62,730 nt of DNA, from the NCBI RefSeq assembly GCF_009709675.1, contig NZ_WMLB01000039.1, forward strand, positions 1-62,730, read 5' to 3'. The DNA is from Agromyces bracchium. GTDB taxonomy: Bacteria > Actinomycetota > Actinomycetes > Actinomycetales > Microbacteriaceae. Numbering within the stretch: the first letter of the stretch is position 1; every line of letters begins with the position of its first letter. A model generated the notes under the pieces. It had not been told where the DNA came from. It was given only the letters and a program-made list of their open reading frames with translations, and did not search any database. Shown here one piece after another: positions 27,453 through 34,949 of this stretch. The translations under genes and the position numbers were made by a program.

Positions 27453-27472
27453 GAGGGGCCGTCCGGCCCCTC
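27453..27472 (+). promoter_or_regulatory. Leader hairpin upstream of rpmB
   Basis: GAGGGGCC-GTCC-GGCCCCTC, an 8-bp stem with a four-base loop. It ends about seven bases before the AGGAAAG ribosome site of rpmB and could occlude or expose it. Confidence 0.5.
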
Positions 27473-27491
27473 GGTATTGGAGGAAAGACCA

Positions 27492-27728
27492 ATGGCAGCA
27501 GTGTGCCAGGTGACCGGAGCCGTTCCCGGCTTCGGCCACAACATCTCGCACTCGCACCGCCGGACGAAGCGCCGCTTCGACCCGAACGTGCAGAAGAAGA
27601 CCTACTACGTGCCGTCGCTTCGTCGTAACGTCACCCTGAACGTGTCCGCCAAGGGCATCAAGGTGATCGACGCCCGTGGCATCGAGGCCGTCATCAAGGA
27701 CATCCAGGCTCGTGGGGTGAAGCTCTAA
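27492..27728 (+). CDS. rpmB: 50S ribosomal protein L28
   Basis: 78 residues; [20 protein letters not shown] and [15 protein letters not shown] are L28. Only one cysteine is present, so the zinc-binding C-x2-C...C-x2-C form is absent (the C-minus type). First of three coupled ribosomal genes. GGAGGAAAG upstream. It overlaps the next ATG by one base (TAATG). Confidence 0.97.
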   Translation: MAAVCQVTGAVPGFGHNISHSHRRTKRRFDPNVQKKTYYVPSLRRNVTLNVSAKGIKVIDARGIEAVIKDIQARGVKL

Positions 27729-27895
27729 TGGCGAAGCAGCAGGACATCCGTCCGATCATCAAGCTCCGTTCGACGGCCGGCACCGGGTACACCTACGTGA
27801 CCCGCAAGAACCGTCGCAACAACCCCGACCGTCTCGTGCTCAAGAAGTACGACCCCGTGGTGCGCAAGCACGTCGACTTCCGAGAGGAGCGCTAA
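27728..27895 (+). CDS. rpmG: 50S ribosomal protein L33
   Basis: 55 residues: [20 protein letters not shown] ... [21 protein letters not shown]. No cysteines, so it is the zinc-independent form. The ATG shares its A with the rpmB stop. Assembled into the large subunit near the E site. Ends three bases before rpsN. Confidence 0.96.
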   Translation: MAKQQDIRPIIKLRSTAGTGYTYVTRKNRRNNPDRLVLKKYDPVVRKHVDFREER

Positions 27896-27898
27896 GAC

Positions 27899-28204
27899 AT
27901 GGCCAAGAAGAGCAAGATCGCGCGCAACGAGCAGCGCAAGGTGGTCGTCGACCGCTACGCCGCGAAGCGCGCCGAGCTGAAGAAGACGCTCGTCGACCCG
28001 AACGCGACCGACGAGGCCCGTGAGGCCGCCCGCGTCGGCCTGCAGAAGCTGCCCCGCAACGCCTCGCCGGTGCGCGTCCGCTCGCGCGACGCCATCGACG
28101 GCCGCCCCCGCGGCGTGCTCACGAAGTTCGGCGTCTCGCGCGTCCGCTTCCGTGACATGGCGCACCGCGGCGAGCTGCCCGGCATCACCAAGTCGAGCTG
28201 GTAA
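27899..28204 (+). CDS. rpsN: 30S ribosomal protein S14, zinc-independent long form
   Basis: 101 residues, no cysteine; the long S14 type with C-terminal RCRVTGRPRG-like region written [28 protein letters not shown]. In Mycobacterium and Streptomyces the equivalent C-minus set is Zur-controlled. Here the trio lacks a visible Zur box and may be the main copy. Followed by a strong terminator. Confidence 0.96.
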   Translation: MAKKSKIARNEQRKVVVDRYAAKRAELKKTLVDPNATDEAREAARVGLQKLPRNASPVRVRSRDAIDGRPRGVLTKFGVSRVRFRDMAHRGELPGITKSSW

Positions 28205-28220
28205 CTCGTACCCGCTTCCC

Positions 28221-28256
28221 GAGAGGGGCGTCCCGGTCTTCCGGGGCGCCCCTCTC
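28221..28256 (+). terminator. Terminator of the rpmB-rpmG-rpsN operon
   Basis: A 16-bp stem (28221-28236 with 28241-28256), all paired with one T-G, around the loop TCTT. Confidence 0.9.
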
Positions 28257-28289
28257 GTCGTCTCCGCGTCGATCGTCGATCGGGTCGGC

Positions 28290-28311
28290 GACGGATGCCG
28301 CGGCATCCGTC
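28290..28311. repeat. Perfect 22-bp palindrome made of abutting GGATGCC and GGCATCC
   Basis: Each half reads GACGGATGCCG then its exact complement. It lies between the rpsN terminator and the HU promoter, outside any gene. Confidence 0.85.
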
Positions 28312-28371
28312 AAGCCCCCTGAGAACCTGCCCGAACGGGCCGGAAATCCGCGTGTTTCCGCGGGACTCTGC

Positions 28372-28377
28372 TACATT
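28372..28377 (+). promoter_or_regulatory. -10 box of the HU gene
   Basis: TACATT. An inverted repeat CGGAAA/TTTCCG (28341-28346 and 28355-28360) lies just upstream, over the expected -35 region, and could be an operator. The leader is about 90 bases. Confidence 0.55.
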
Positions 28378-28403
28378 CGAGGCGGCCTGAACGGCTACGG
28401 GGG

Positions 28404-28454
28404 CGATCGATTCGATCCGTTCTCGTGTTTCCACACGACAGCTGTACCAACAGC
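28404..28454 (+). promoter_or_regulatory. Structured leader of the HU mRNA
   Basis: Three small palindromes in a row: GATCGA-T-TCGATC at 28404-28416, CGTGT-TTCC-ACACG at 28424-28437 and GCTGT-ACCA-ACAGC at 28441-28454. The ribosome site GAGGAGG follows. Confidence 0.5.
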
Positions 28455-28476
28455 GAAGGTCCGAGGAGGACATTCA

Positions 28477-28764
28477 ATGGCTGACAAGTCGCTCAACAAG
28501 TCGGAGCTCGTTGCCAAGATCGCCGCATCGACGGGCCAGAGCCAGACGGCCGTCGACGCCGTGCTCAACGGCTTCTTCGACACCCTCGCCGAGTCGGTCG
28601 GCTCGGGCACCAAGGTGTCCATCCCGGGCTGGCTCGCCGTCGAGCGCACCCACCGCGCCGCCCGCACGGGCCGCAACCCGCAGACCGGCGAGACCATCCA
28701 GATCGCCGCCGGAAACTCGGTCAAGGTGACCGCGGGCTCGAAGCTCAAGGCCGCCGCGAAGTAA
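28477..28764 (+). CDS. hup: HU-family DNA-binding protein
   Basis: 95 residues: LNKSELVAKIAASTGQSQTAVDAVLNGFF, then GRNPQTGETIQIAAGNSVKVTAGSKLK, the DNA-contacting arm and C-terminal helix. It is the short HU form without the long Lys/Ala-rich tail of mycobacterial HupB. It binds and bends chromosomal DNA. Monocistronic, with a structured leader and a strong terminator. Confidence 0.96.
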   Translation: MADKSLNKSELVAKIAASTGQSQTAVDAVLNGFFDTLAESVGSGTKVSIPGWLAVERTHRAARTGRNPQTGETIQIAAGNSVKVTAGSKLKAAAK

Positions 28765-28800
28765 CCCGCGCGCGTCGCCAGACGCACTCCGCGACTCCCG

Positions 28801-28831
28801 AAGGGGCGCCCGGTACTCCGGTGCGCCCCTT
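28801..28831 (+). terminator. Terminator of the HU gene
   Basis: AAGGGGCGCCCGG pairs with CCGG-T-GCGCCCCTT: 13 bp with a single bulged T, loop TACT. Confidence 0.85.
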
Positions 28832-28874
28832 CGTCGTGCCCGGGCGGCGGCCGGGCGGGGTCGACGTTCCCGAA

Positions 28875-28934
28875 TGCGCGGTTTCGCGACGAGTGCGCAC
28901 CTGCCGACCCGCGCACTCGTCGCGAAACCGCGCA
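28875..28934. repeat. Perfect inverted repeat, 24-bp arms, 12-base spacer
   Basis: 28875-28898 is the exact reverse complement of 28911-28934. The arm includes GGTTTCGCGACGAGTGCGC. It follows the HU terminator and ends 44 bases before the next -10 box. It is too long and perfect for an ordinary terminator and lacks a transposase nearby; it looks like a REP-type intergenic element. Confidence 0.9.
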
Positions 28935-28977
28935 CCCGCCGATGCACCCGGCGGGCGGGGCTCCCAGCCGGCTCGCC

Positions 28978-28983
28978 TAGGCT
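28978..28983 (+). promoter_or_regulatory. -10 box of a leaderless promoter for CopD-CtaG
   Basis: TAGGCT, six bases before the GTG at 28990; no ribosome site precedes that GTG. Confidence 0.6.
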
Positions 28984-28989
28984 CGTACG

Positions 28990-31002
28990 GTGATCCGTTC
29001 CGCCCGCGTGCTGGGCCCAGCCGCCCTCGTCGCCGTCGCGCTCGCCGCGATGATCGCCGCACTCGCGTACGGCGGCGGCGCGGAGCCGTACCCGATCCAG
29101 GACCCGGGGCCCGTCGCGCGCTGGGGCGTCCCGGTCGCGAAGCTGTTCGTGAACGTCGGCGCCGCGGGCATGATCGGCGCGCTCGTCCTGGCCGTCTGGG
29201 CGCTGAGCCCCAAGCGACGCGAATTCGACCTCGCGCTCGACGTGGCCGCGGCATCCGCCGCCGTGCTCACCGTCGCGAGCGCCGCGACCGGGGTGCTGAC
29301 CTTCATGCTCGTCACGGGCGCCGAGTTCTCGCTGAGCGATCGGTTCGGCCAGCAGCTCGGCCAGTTCGTCACGTCGATCGAGCTCGGGCAGGCATGGCTC
29401 GCGACGACGCTCATCGCGGCGGCCGTGACGGTGCTCTGCTTCGCAGTGCGCAACCACACCGCGCTCGTGTTCGTCGCCGTGCTCGCGGTCGTCGCGCTCG
29501 TGCCCATGGCGCAGCAGGGGCACGCCGCCGGCGCGACGGGGCACAACGAGGCGATCACGGCGCTCGGCCTGCACCTCGTGTTCGCCGCCGCGTGGCTCGG
29601 CGGACTCCTCACCATCGTGCTGCTGAAGCCCGCGCTCGACGGCGAGCGGCTCGCCGTCGTGCTCTCGCGCTACTCGACCGTCGCGCTGATCGCCTTCATC
29701 GTCGTCGCGATCTCGGGCTATGCGAGCGCCGCGCTGCGGATCGGCACCTGGGACCAGCTCGCCACGCAGTACGGCGTGCTCGTCGTGATGAAGGTCGCGG
29801 CCCTCGTCGCGCTCGGCCTGTTCGGCGCCGCGCAGCGGCGCGTGATGATCGGGCGGATGCTGCGCGCGGGCGCCGCACCGACGGCCTCGAACCGCGGAGC
29901 CGCACCGGCCGCCTCGGCGAACCGCACCTTCTGGCTGCTCGTCGTCGTCGAGCTCGCGTTCATGGGCATCGCCTCGGGCGTGGCGGCCGCGCTCGCCCGG
30001 ACGGCCACGCCGGTGAACGAGGACGTCTCGGGCGGACTCGCGCGCACGCCCGCCGAGATCCTCACCGGCGAGCCGCTTCCGCCCGCGCCCGACGCGCTCC
30101 GCTACTTCACCGAGTGGAGCCCCGACCTGCTGTGGCTGATCGCCTGCGGGTTCGGCATCTTCTTCTACGTGGCCGGGGTGGTTCGCCTCCGTCGTCGCGG
30201 CGACCGCTGGCCGGTCTACCGCACCGTGCTCTGGGTCGCCGGGCTGCTGCTCCTCGCGTGGATCACGAGCGGCGGCGTCGCCGCGTACGAGCAGTACCTC
30301 TTCTCCGCGCACATGCTCGGCCACATGGCGCTCACGATGGCGGTGCCGGTGCTGCTCGTCCCGGGCGCGCCGGTGACGCTCGCGGCACGAGCCATCCGCC
30401 CCAGGAAGGACGGCAGTCGCGGCGGCCGCGAGTGGATCCTGCTCGCGGTGCACTCGCGCTTCGCGTCGATCATCGCCAACCCGATCGTCGCGGCCGTGCT
30501 GTTCGCGGGTTCGCTCTGGGTGTTCTACTACTCGCCGCTGTTCCGCTGGTCGATGGAGGACCACATCGGACACGAGTGGATGATCGCCCACTTCCTGATC
30601 ACGGGCTACCTCTTCGTGCAGTCGCTCATCGGCATCGACCCGGTGCCGTACCGCCTGCCGTACCCCTTCCGCCTGCTGCTGCTGCTCGGCACGATGGCCT
30701 TCCACGCGTTCTTCGGCCTCGCGATCATGATGGGCACCGGCCTGATGCTCGCGGACTGGTACGGCGCGATGGGGTGGGGCACCGACGCGCTCGCCGACCA
30801 GCAGGTCGGCGGCGGCATCGCCTGGTCGATCGGCGAGATCCCGACCGTCGCGCTCGCGATCACCGTCGCCGTGCAGTGGTCCCGGTCCGACGCCAAGGAG
30901 ACGAAGCGCCGCGACCGGCACGCCGACCGGACGGGCGAGGCCGAGCTCGAGGAGTACAACGCGCGGCTCGCGGCGCTCGCCGAGCGCGACGGGGTGCGCT
31001 GA
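28990..31002 (+). CDS. CopD-CtaG fusion: copper-resistance D domain plus cytochrome oxidase assembly domain
   Basis: 670 residues, about 14 or 15 membrane helices. The N-terminal half (about 1-300) is CopD-like, with HNEAITALGLHLVFAAAWLGGLLT. The C-terminal half (about 350-620) is a caa3-type CtaG domain with SAHMLGHMALTMAVPVLLVPGAPVTLA and DHIGHEWMIAHFLITGYLF, the histidine pairs expected to carry copper. The fusion is common in actinobacteria and is thought to deliver copper across the membrane to terminal oxidase. GTG start is leaderless. Confidence 0.9.
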   Translation: MIRSARVLGPAALVAVALAAMIAALAYGGGAEPYPIQDPGPVARWGVPVAKLFVNVGAAGMIGALVLAVWALSPKRREFDLALDVAAASAAVLTVASAATGVLTFMLVTGAEFSLSDRFGQQLGQFVTSIELGQAWLATTLIAAAVTVLCFAVRNHTALVFVAVLAVVALVPMAQQGHAAGATGHNEAITALGLHLVFAAAWLGGLLTIVLLKPALDGERLAVVLSRYSTVALIAFIVVAISGYASAALRIGTWDQLATQYGVLVVMKVAALVALGLFGAAQRRVMIGRMLRAGAAPTASNRGAAPAASANRTFWLLVVVELAFMGIASGVAAALARTATPVNEDVSGGLARTPAEILTGEPLPPAPDALRYFTEWSPDLLWLIACGFGIFFYVAGVVRLRRRGDRWPVYRTVLWVAGLLLLAWITSGGVAAYEQYLFSAHMLGHMALTMAVPVLLVPGAPVTLAARAIRPRKDGSRGGREWILLAVHSRFASIIANPIVAAVLFAGSLWVFYYSPLFRWSMEDHIGHEWMIAHFLITGYLFVQSLIGIDPVPYRLPYPFRLLLLLGTMAFHAFFGLAIMMGTGLMLADWYGAMGWGTDALADQQVGGGIAWSIGEIPTVALAITVAVQWSRSDAKETKRRDRHADRTGEAELEEYNARLAALAERDGVR

Positions 31003-31059
31003 GCGCGCGCGTCGGCCCCGGCGGCCCGCCGACGTCGGCCGGGGCGGGAGCCCGTGAGG

Positions 31060-32109
31060 TCAGCGCAGCTGGATCGAGATCGACCCGTCGGGCCTGACCG
31101 TCGCGTCGAGCGCCAGGGTGAACGACTCGTCCTGTTCGAGCGTCGAGAACGTGCCGTCGAACAGCGACTGCACCTCGACCGAGATGTGGGCGAGGCCCGG
31201 CGTCGGCGGCATCTCGAACGTCGTCTCGCCGGGAACGAGCGTGACCGCCGGCGATTCGGCGATGTTCCACGCCGGCTCGCCGACGATGCGGTCGTCGATC
31301 ACCACGCCGAACGGGCAGCCGGCCGGCTGCAGCACGGGCTGGCTCGCGCACTGGTCGACGAGGTACTCGTCGACCTTGGCCTGCACGCGTTCGACGAACG
31401 CCGGGGTCGGGAGCGCGTCGACCCTGACCTCGGCCCGCGCGCCGGGCTCGACGATGGCCTGCACTGGCACGGCCTCGAGGAGCGTCGACTGGTAGCCGAA
31501 CTCGTACACCGCGGGGGCGATCGCGAGGTACTGCGTCGTCTGCGTGAACGCCGACAGCTCGTCGCCGGTCTTCGTGGCGCGCGCGTCGAGCGTGAGCGAC
31601 CCGACGGTGAACAGGGGGCTCTGCGCGGCGGTGACCTCGATCACGGCGAGGGGGCTCGACGCGAACTCCCACCGGTGCAGCACGCCGTAGAGCGGTTCGA
31701 TCGGGTTCACGTCGAACGCGGTCTGCACGATCGCGGTGTCGAGTCGATAGCTCACGGTCACCGTGTGGCGACCGTCGTCGTGCGCCTCGTCGGAGAGGAC
31801 GCGCACGTCTTCGGGGCCGGCGTCGACGACGTTCGAGCGCAGCATCGCGGTGGAGATGTCGGCGGGCAGGCCCGCGCCGGCGAGGTCGCCCTCGTCGAAT
31901 CGGACGCCGGGCGTCGCCGCCGCGCTCACGATGTCATCGCGCGCGATGGCGTCGAGGTAGCGCTCGACGAACGCGGGGGCGCCGTAGAGGCTCTGGTTGA
32001 GCCCGCCGAGTGCGGCGAGGAACCCGGCGACGAGCATGACGGCGAGACCCGTCCACCCGACGATCGCGACGGGCGACAGGCGTCCGTCACGTCGACCCGA
32101 GCTCCCCAC
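31060..32109 (-). CDS. Conserved actinobacterial membrane-anchored protein of unknown function
   Basis: 349 residues. One N-terminal transmembrane helix (VAIVGWTGLAVMLVAGFLAALGG) and a large extracytoplasmic part predicted beta-rich. It contains two cysteines in DQCASQPVLQPAGCPFGV, plausibly a disulfide. PAFVERYLDAIARDDIVSAAATPGV resembles a short NTF2-like helix pair. GTG start, leaderless. Not recognised; it sits antisense between CopD-CtaG and the helicase without obvious partners. Confidence 0.75.
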   Translation of the reverse strand: MGSSGRRDGRLSPVAIVGWTGLAVMLVAGFLAALGGLNQSLYGAPAFVERYLDAIARDDIVSAAATPGVRFDEGDLAGAGLPADISTAMLRSNVVDAGPEDVRVLSDEAHDDGRHTVTVSYRLDTAIVQTAFDVNPIEPLYGVLHRWEFASSPLAVIEVTAAQSPLFTVGSLTLDARATKTGDELSAFTQTTQYLAIAPAVYEFGYQSTLLEAVPVQAIVEPGARAEVRVDALPTPAFVERVQAKVDEYLVDQCASQPVLQPAGCPFGVVIDDRIVGEPAWNIAESPAVTLVPGETTFEMPPTPGLAHISVEVQSLFDGTFSTLEQDESFTLALDATVRPDGSISIQLR

Positions 32110-32115
32110 CCGGCA

Positions 32116-32121
32116 AGTCTA
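32116..32121 (-). promoter_or_regulatory. -10 box of a leaderless promoter for the membrane-anchored protein
   Basis: TAGACT on the minus strand, six bases before the GTG at 32109. Confidence 0.6.
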
Positions 32122-32213
32122 GACAGGGCCGTGTGACGGAACGGTTTCTCCACAACGCCGCGTGACGCGTCGACGGATGCCGCGACCGGCGCCTCGGCAT
32201 GAGGATCGCGGTC

Positions 32214-32219
32214 TACAGT
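32214..32219 (+). promoter_or_regulatory. -10 box of the PIF1-like helicase gene
   Basis: TACAGT. Transcription would start near 32226. This excludes the ATG at 32199 as the start codon. Confidence 0.5.
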
Positions 32220-32312
32220 GAAGACGCCCGCCCGCGGCATCCGCCCCGCCACCGCATGCGCCGCCTCGGCGCATCGAACCCCGTCGAACCGAGCGAGACC
32301 GAAGGCCCACCG

Positions 32313-33629
32313 TTGCAGCACGTGACCCTGACCGCCGAGCAGGAGGCGGTGTTCCGGGCGATCGAGCACACGCGCGAGCACGTGTTCGTGACCGGGCGCG
32401 CGGGCACCGGCAAGTCGACGCTGCTGAACCACCTGAACTGGAACACGGGCAAGCAGATCGTGATCTGCGCTCCGACGGGCGTCGCGGCGCTGAACGTCGG
32501 CGGCCAGACGATCCACTCGCTGTTCCGCCTGCCGATCGGCGTCGTCGCCGACCACGAGATCGACCAGAACGACACGGTCCGCAAGATCCTGAACGCCATG
32601 GACACGCTCGTCGTCGACGAGGTCTCGATGGTCAACGCCGACCTCATGGACGCGATGGACCGATCGCTCCGACAGGCGCGCCAGCGCCCGCACGACCCGT
32701 TCGGCGGCGTGCAGGTCGTGCTGTTCGGCGACCCGTACCAGCTCGCCCCGGTGCCCGGCTCGGGCGACGAGCGCCGCTACTTCGCCGACACCTACCGGTC
32801 GATGTGGTTCTTCGACGCGAAGGTCTGGCAGGAGGCCGACTTGCGCATCTACGAGCTCGGCGAGATCCACCGCCAGCACGACGACGCGTTCAAGCACATG
32901 CTGAACGCGGTGCGGCATGGCATGGTGACGGCCGAGATCGCGGGCGTGCTGAACGACACCGGCGCGCGCCGGCCGCTGCCCGAGCAGGGCGCGATCACGC
33001 TCGCGACGACGAACGAGACGGTGAACCGCATCAACCGCGCGGCGCTGCACCGCCTGCCGGGCCACTCGATCGCGAACGAGGCCGACGTGAACGGCGAGTT
33101 CGGCGGGCGCGGCTACCCGGCCGACGAGCGGCTCGAGCTGAAGGTCGGCGCGCAGGTCATGTTCCTGCGCAACGACACCGCGGCGTGGGGCGAGGCGCCG
33201 CGCTGGGTGAACGGCACGATCGGCACCGTCACGTCGCTCGAGCGCGAGGTGCGCGTCGAGATCGACGGCGAGGAGCACGAGGTCGAACCGGCCACGTGGG
33301 AGAAGTACCGGTACTCGTGGGACCCGGTCGCGAAGAAGCTCGAGCGCGACATCGTCGCCGAGTTCACGCAGTTCCCGCTGCGCCTGGCTTGGGCGGTCAC
33401 CATCCACAAGTCCCAGGGCGCGAGCTACGACACGGCGATCGTCGACCTCGGCTCCCGCGTCTTCAGCCCCGGGCAGACGTACGTCGCGCTGTCGCGGCTG
33501 ACGAGCCTCGACGGGCTCTACCTCGCCCGACCGCTCGTGCCGCGCGACATCATCGTCGACCGCGACGTCGAGCGGTTCATGTCGGGCGCGAGCCGCGACC
33601 TCGGCACGGGCGACGAGCTGCCCGCCTGA
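32313..33629 (+). CDS. PIF1-like SF1B DNA helicase
   Basis: 438 residues. Walker A GRAGTGKST, APTGVAALNVGGQTIHSLF (motif Ia), LVVDEVSMVN (motif II), VVLFGDPYQLAPV (motif III) and the C-terminal LAWAVTIHKSQGASYDTAIVDL plus QTYVALSRLTSLDGLYL (motifs V and VI) are the PIF1/RecD2 set. It should unwind DNA 5' to 3'. The TTG start has GAAGG seven bases upstream; a GTG nine bases on is possible. The 110-residue C-terminal extension of some family members is absent. Confidence 0.9.
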   Translation: MQHVTLTAEQEAVFRAIEHTREHVFVTGRAGTGKSTLLNHLNWNTGKQIVICAPTGVAALNVGGQTIHSLFRLPIGVVADHEIDQNDTVRKILNAMDTLVVDEVSMVNADLMDAMDRSLRQARQRPHDPFGGVQVVLFGDPYQLAPVPGSGDERRYFADTYRSMWFFDAKVWQEADLRIYELGEIHRQHDDAFKHMLNAVRHGMVTAEIAGVLNDTGARRPLPEQGAITLATTNETVNRINRAALHRLPGHSIANEADVNGEFGGRGYPADERLELKVGAQVMFLRNDTAAWGEAPRWVNGTIGTVTSLEREVRVEIDGEEHEVEPATWEKYRYSWDPVAKKLERDIVAEFTQFPLRLAWAVTIHKSQGASYDTAIVDLGSRVFSPGQTYVALSRLTSLDGLYLARPLVPRDIIVDRDVERFMSGASRDLGTGDELPA

Positions 33630-33690
33630 GGACGCCCGCGCGCGGCGACGTCCGACCGGGACGACGGGCGGACGGGAGCCCGGGAGGGGA

Positions 33691-33727
33691 GCGGCCGGGG
33701 GCGTCATCGCCACGCGCCCCCGGCCGC
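33691..33727. terminator. Terminator between convergent genes
   Basis: GCGGCCGGGGGCG (33691-33703) is the exact complement of 33715-33727, 11-base loop. It serves the helicase and the opposing membrane-protein operon. Confidence 0.7.
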
Positions 33728-33737
33728 GGTCGGTGGG

Positions 33738-34325
33738 TCAGTGGTGGTGGGCCGGATCGACGGGCGCCTCATCGCCGGGCGCGACGTGCTCGCCGTGCGG
33801 CACGGCCGACCGGCCGGCCTCGGTGGCGGCGAGGGCCGGAGTCGCGAGCGCAGCGACGAGCACGGCGCCGACGGCGAGCCCGACGAGGGAGCGGCGGGCC
33901 TCCGACGCGGGCGAGGGCGCTGCGGTCGAGGGTGCGGCGGTCGAGCGTGCGGCGGCGGATGCCTCCGGCCCCCGTCCTGCACCCCGCGCGCCGCGCGCGG
34001 CGCGGGCGACCGACAGCGCGACCGCGGCGAGGAACACGCAGGCCGCCGCGAGCGGGAGGCCCGGGACATCCGCCAGCCCGCCCGATGCCGCGGCGCCGCC
34101 GGCGAGGACGAGCGCCCCGACCGAGGCCGCCAGCACGATGCGCGGGGCGAGCGGACGTCCCGCGCGGAGGGACAGGACGCCCCAGCCGAGCGCGGCGACG
34201 CCGAGCCCGGCCAGGACGACCTGCGGTGCACCCCCGGCACCGGCGGCGAGGGCGGTCCCGACCAGCCCGCCGCCAAGCGCGGCGAGCATGGGCCAGGTCC
34301 GGGTGATCGTCGCCGATGCGCGCAT
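33738..34325 (-). CDS. Membrane protein with His-rich C-terminal tail
   Basis: 195 residues. Four or five Ala/Gly/Leu-rich transmembrane helices, an Ala/Ser/Pro-rich cytoplasmic loop (about 110-145) and a C-terminus HGEHVAPGDEAPVDPAHHH that could bind a metal. Not recognised beyond that. It follows the DUF4383 gene by ten bases and is probably cotranscribed. Confidence 0.65.
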   Translation of the reverse strand: MRASATITRTWPMLAALGGGLVGTALAAGAGGAPQVVLAGLGVAALGWGVLSLRAGRPLAPRIVLAASVGALVLAGGAAASGGLADVPGLPLAAACVFLAAVALSVARAARGARGAGRGPEASAAARSTAAPSTAAPSPASEARRSLVGLAVGAVLVAALATPALAATEAGRSAVPHGEHVAPGDEAPVDPAHHH

Positions 34326-34335
34326 GGCGGGCTCC

Positions 34336-34743
34336 CTAGGCCGTCGCCACGCGTGCGGAGCGCTCGGCGCCGACGCCCACGCCGAGCAGCACGATCGCGC
34401 TGGCCAGGTGGAGGAAGTGGTCGGCCGTGTTGAGCGCGAGGATGTTCGCCGGCGTGCCGGCGATGAAGAAGCCGACCACGCCGAGCAGCAGGTACGCCGC
34501 GCCGACGATGGCGTTCACGGTCTTCGCCGCGCCGACGCTCGACAGGCCCGCGATGAGCAGGGCCGCGCCGATCGCGAGGTGCGCGATGTTGTGGAGCGGG
34601 TTCACGGCGAACACGCCGAGCAGCAGTCCGCCCTCGGTGGCGATGAAGTCGACGCCGCCGGTCACGGCGAAGCCGAGCAGGCCGACGAGGACGTAGACCG
34701 CGCCGAACACGGTCGCGGCGATGCGGTTGGGTGAGTTCTTCAT
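34336..34743 (-). CDS. DUF4383 membrane protein
   Basis: 135 residues, four membrane helices. NPLHNIAHLAIGAALLIAGL and TADHFLHLASAIVLLGVGV are the conserved histidine-containing helices of DUF4383, widespread in actinobacteria. ATG with AGGAGG. Function unknown; the helix histidines suggest haem or metal association, which is inference. Confidence 0.9.
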   Translation of the reverse strand: MKNSPNRIAATVFGAVYVLVGLLGFAVTGGVDFIATEGGLLLGVFAVNPLHNIAHLAIGAALLIAGLSSVGAAKTVNAIVGAAYLLLGVVGFFIAGTPANILALNTADHFLHLASAIVLLGVGVGAERSARVATA

Positions 34744-34916
34744 GGCGATGCCTCCTGGTTCTCGCGCGGCGGGCGCCGTGCTGGGAGGGGTTCGGCACGG
34801 CGTCGGAACCGGATTGGACCGGCGGTCCTCCGATCGGGGGACACCCGCGTCGAGCCCGTGCGACGGGGCCGCCGGGACGCCGCGGAGCGCCGTGCGATGG
34901 GCGGCGTCGATCGGGT

Positions 34917-34922
34917 TACAAT
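34917..34922 (+). promoter_or_regulatory. -10 box of the beta-lactamase-fold lipoprotein
   Basis: TACAAT, about 28 bases before the GTG at 34950; divergent from the DUF4383 operon. Confidence 0.55.
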
Positions 34923-34949
34923 CGCAGCGGACACACGGCGGGGGGCACG

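Noticed and set aside
28474..30921. An 815-codon minus-strand open frame over HU and CopD-CtaG
   Set aside because: Low-complexity Arg/Glu/His composition, no motif, and it crosses two terminators and the 24-bp inverted repeat.
32199..32312. ATG start for the PIF1-like helicase
   Set aside because: It lies upstream of a -10 box (32214) and gives an Arg/Pro-rich unconserved extension; the TTG at 32313 has a ribosome site.
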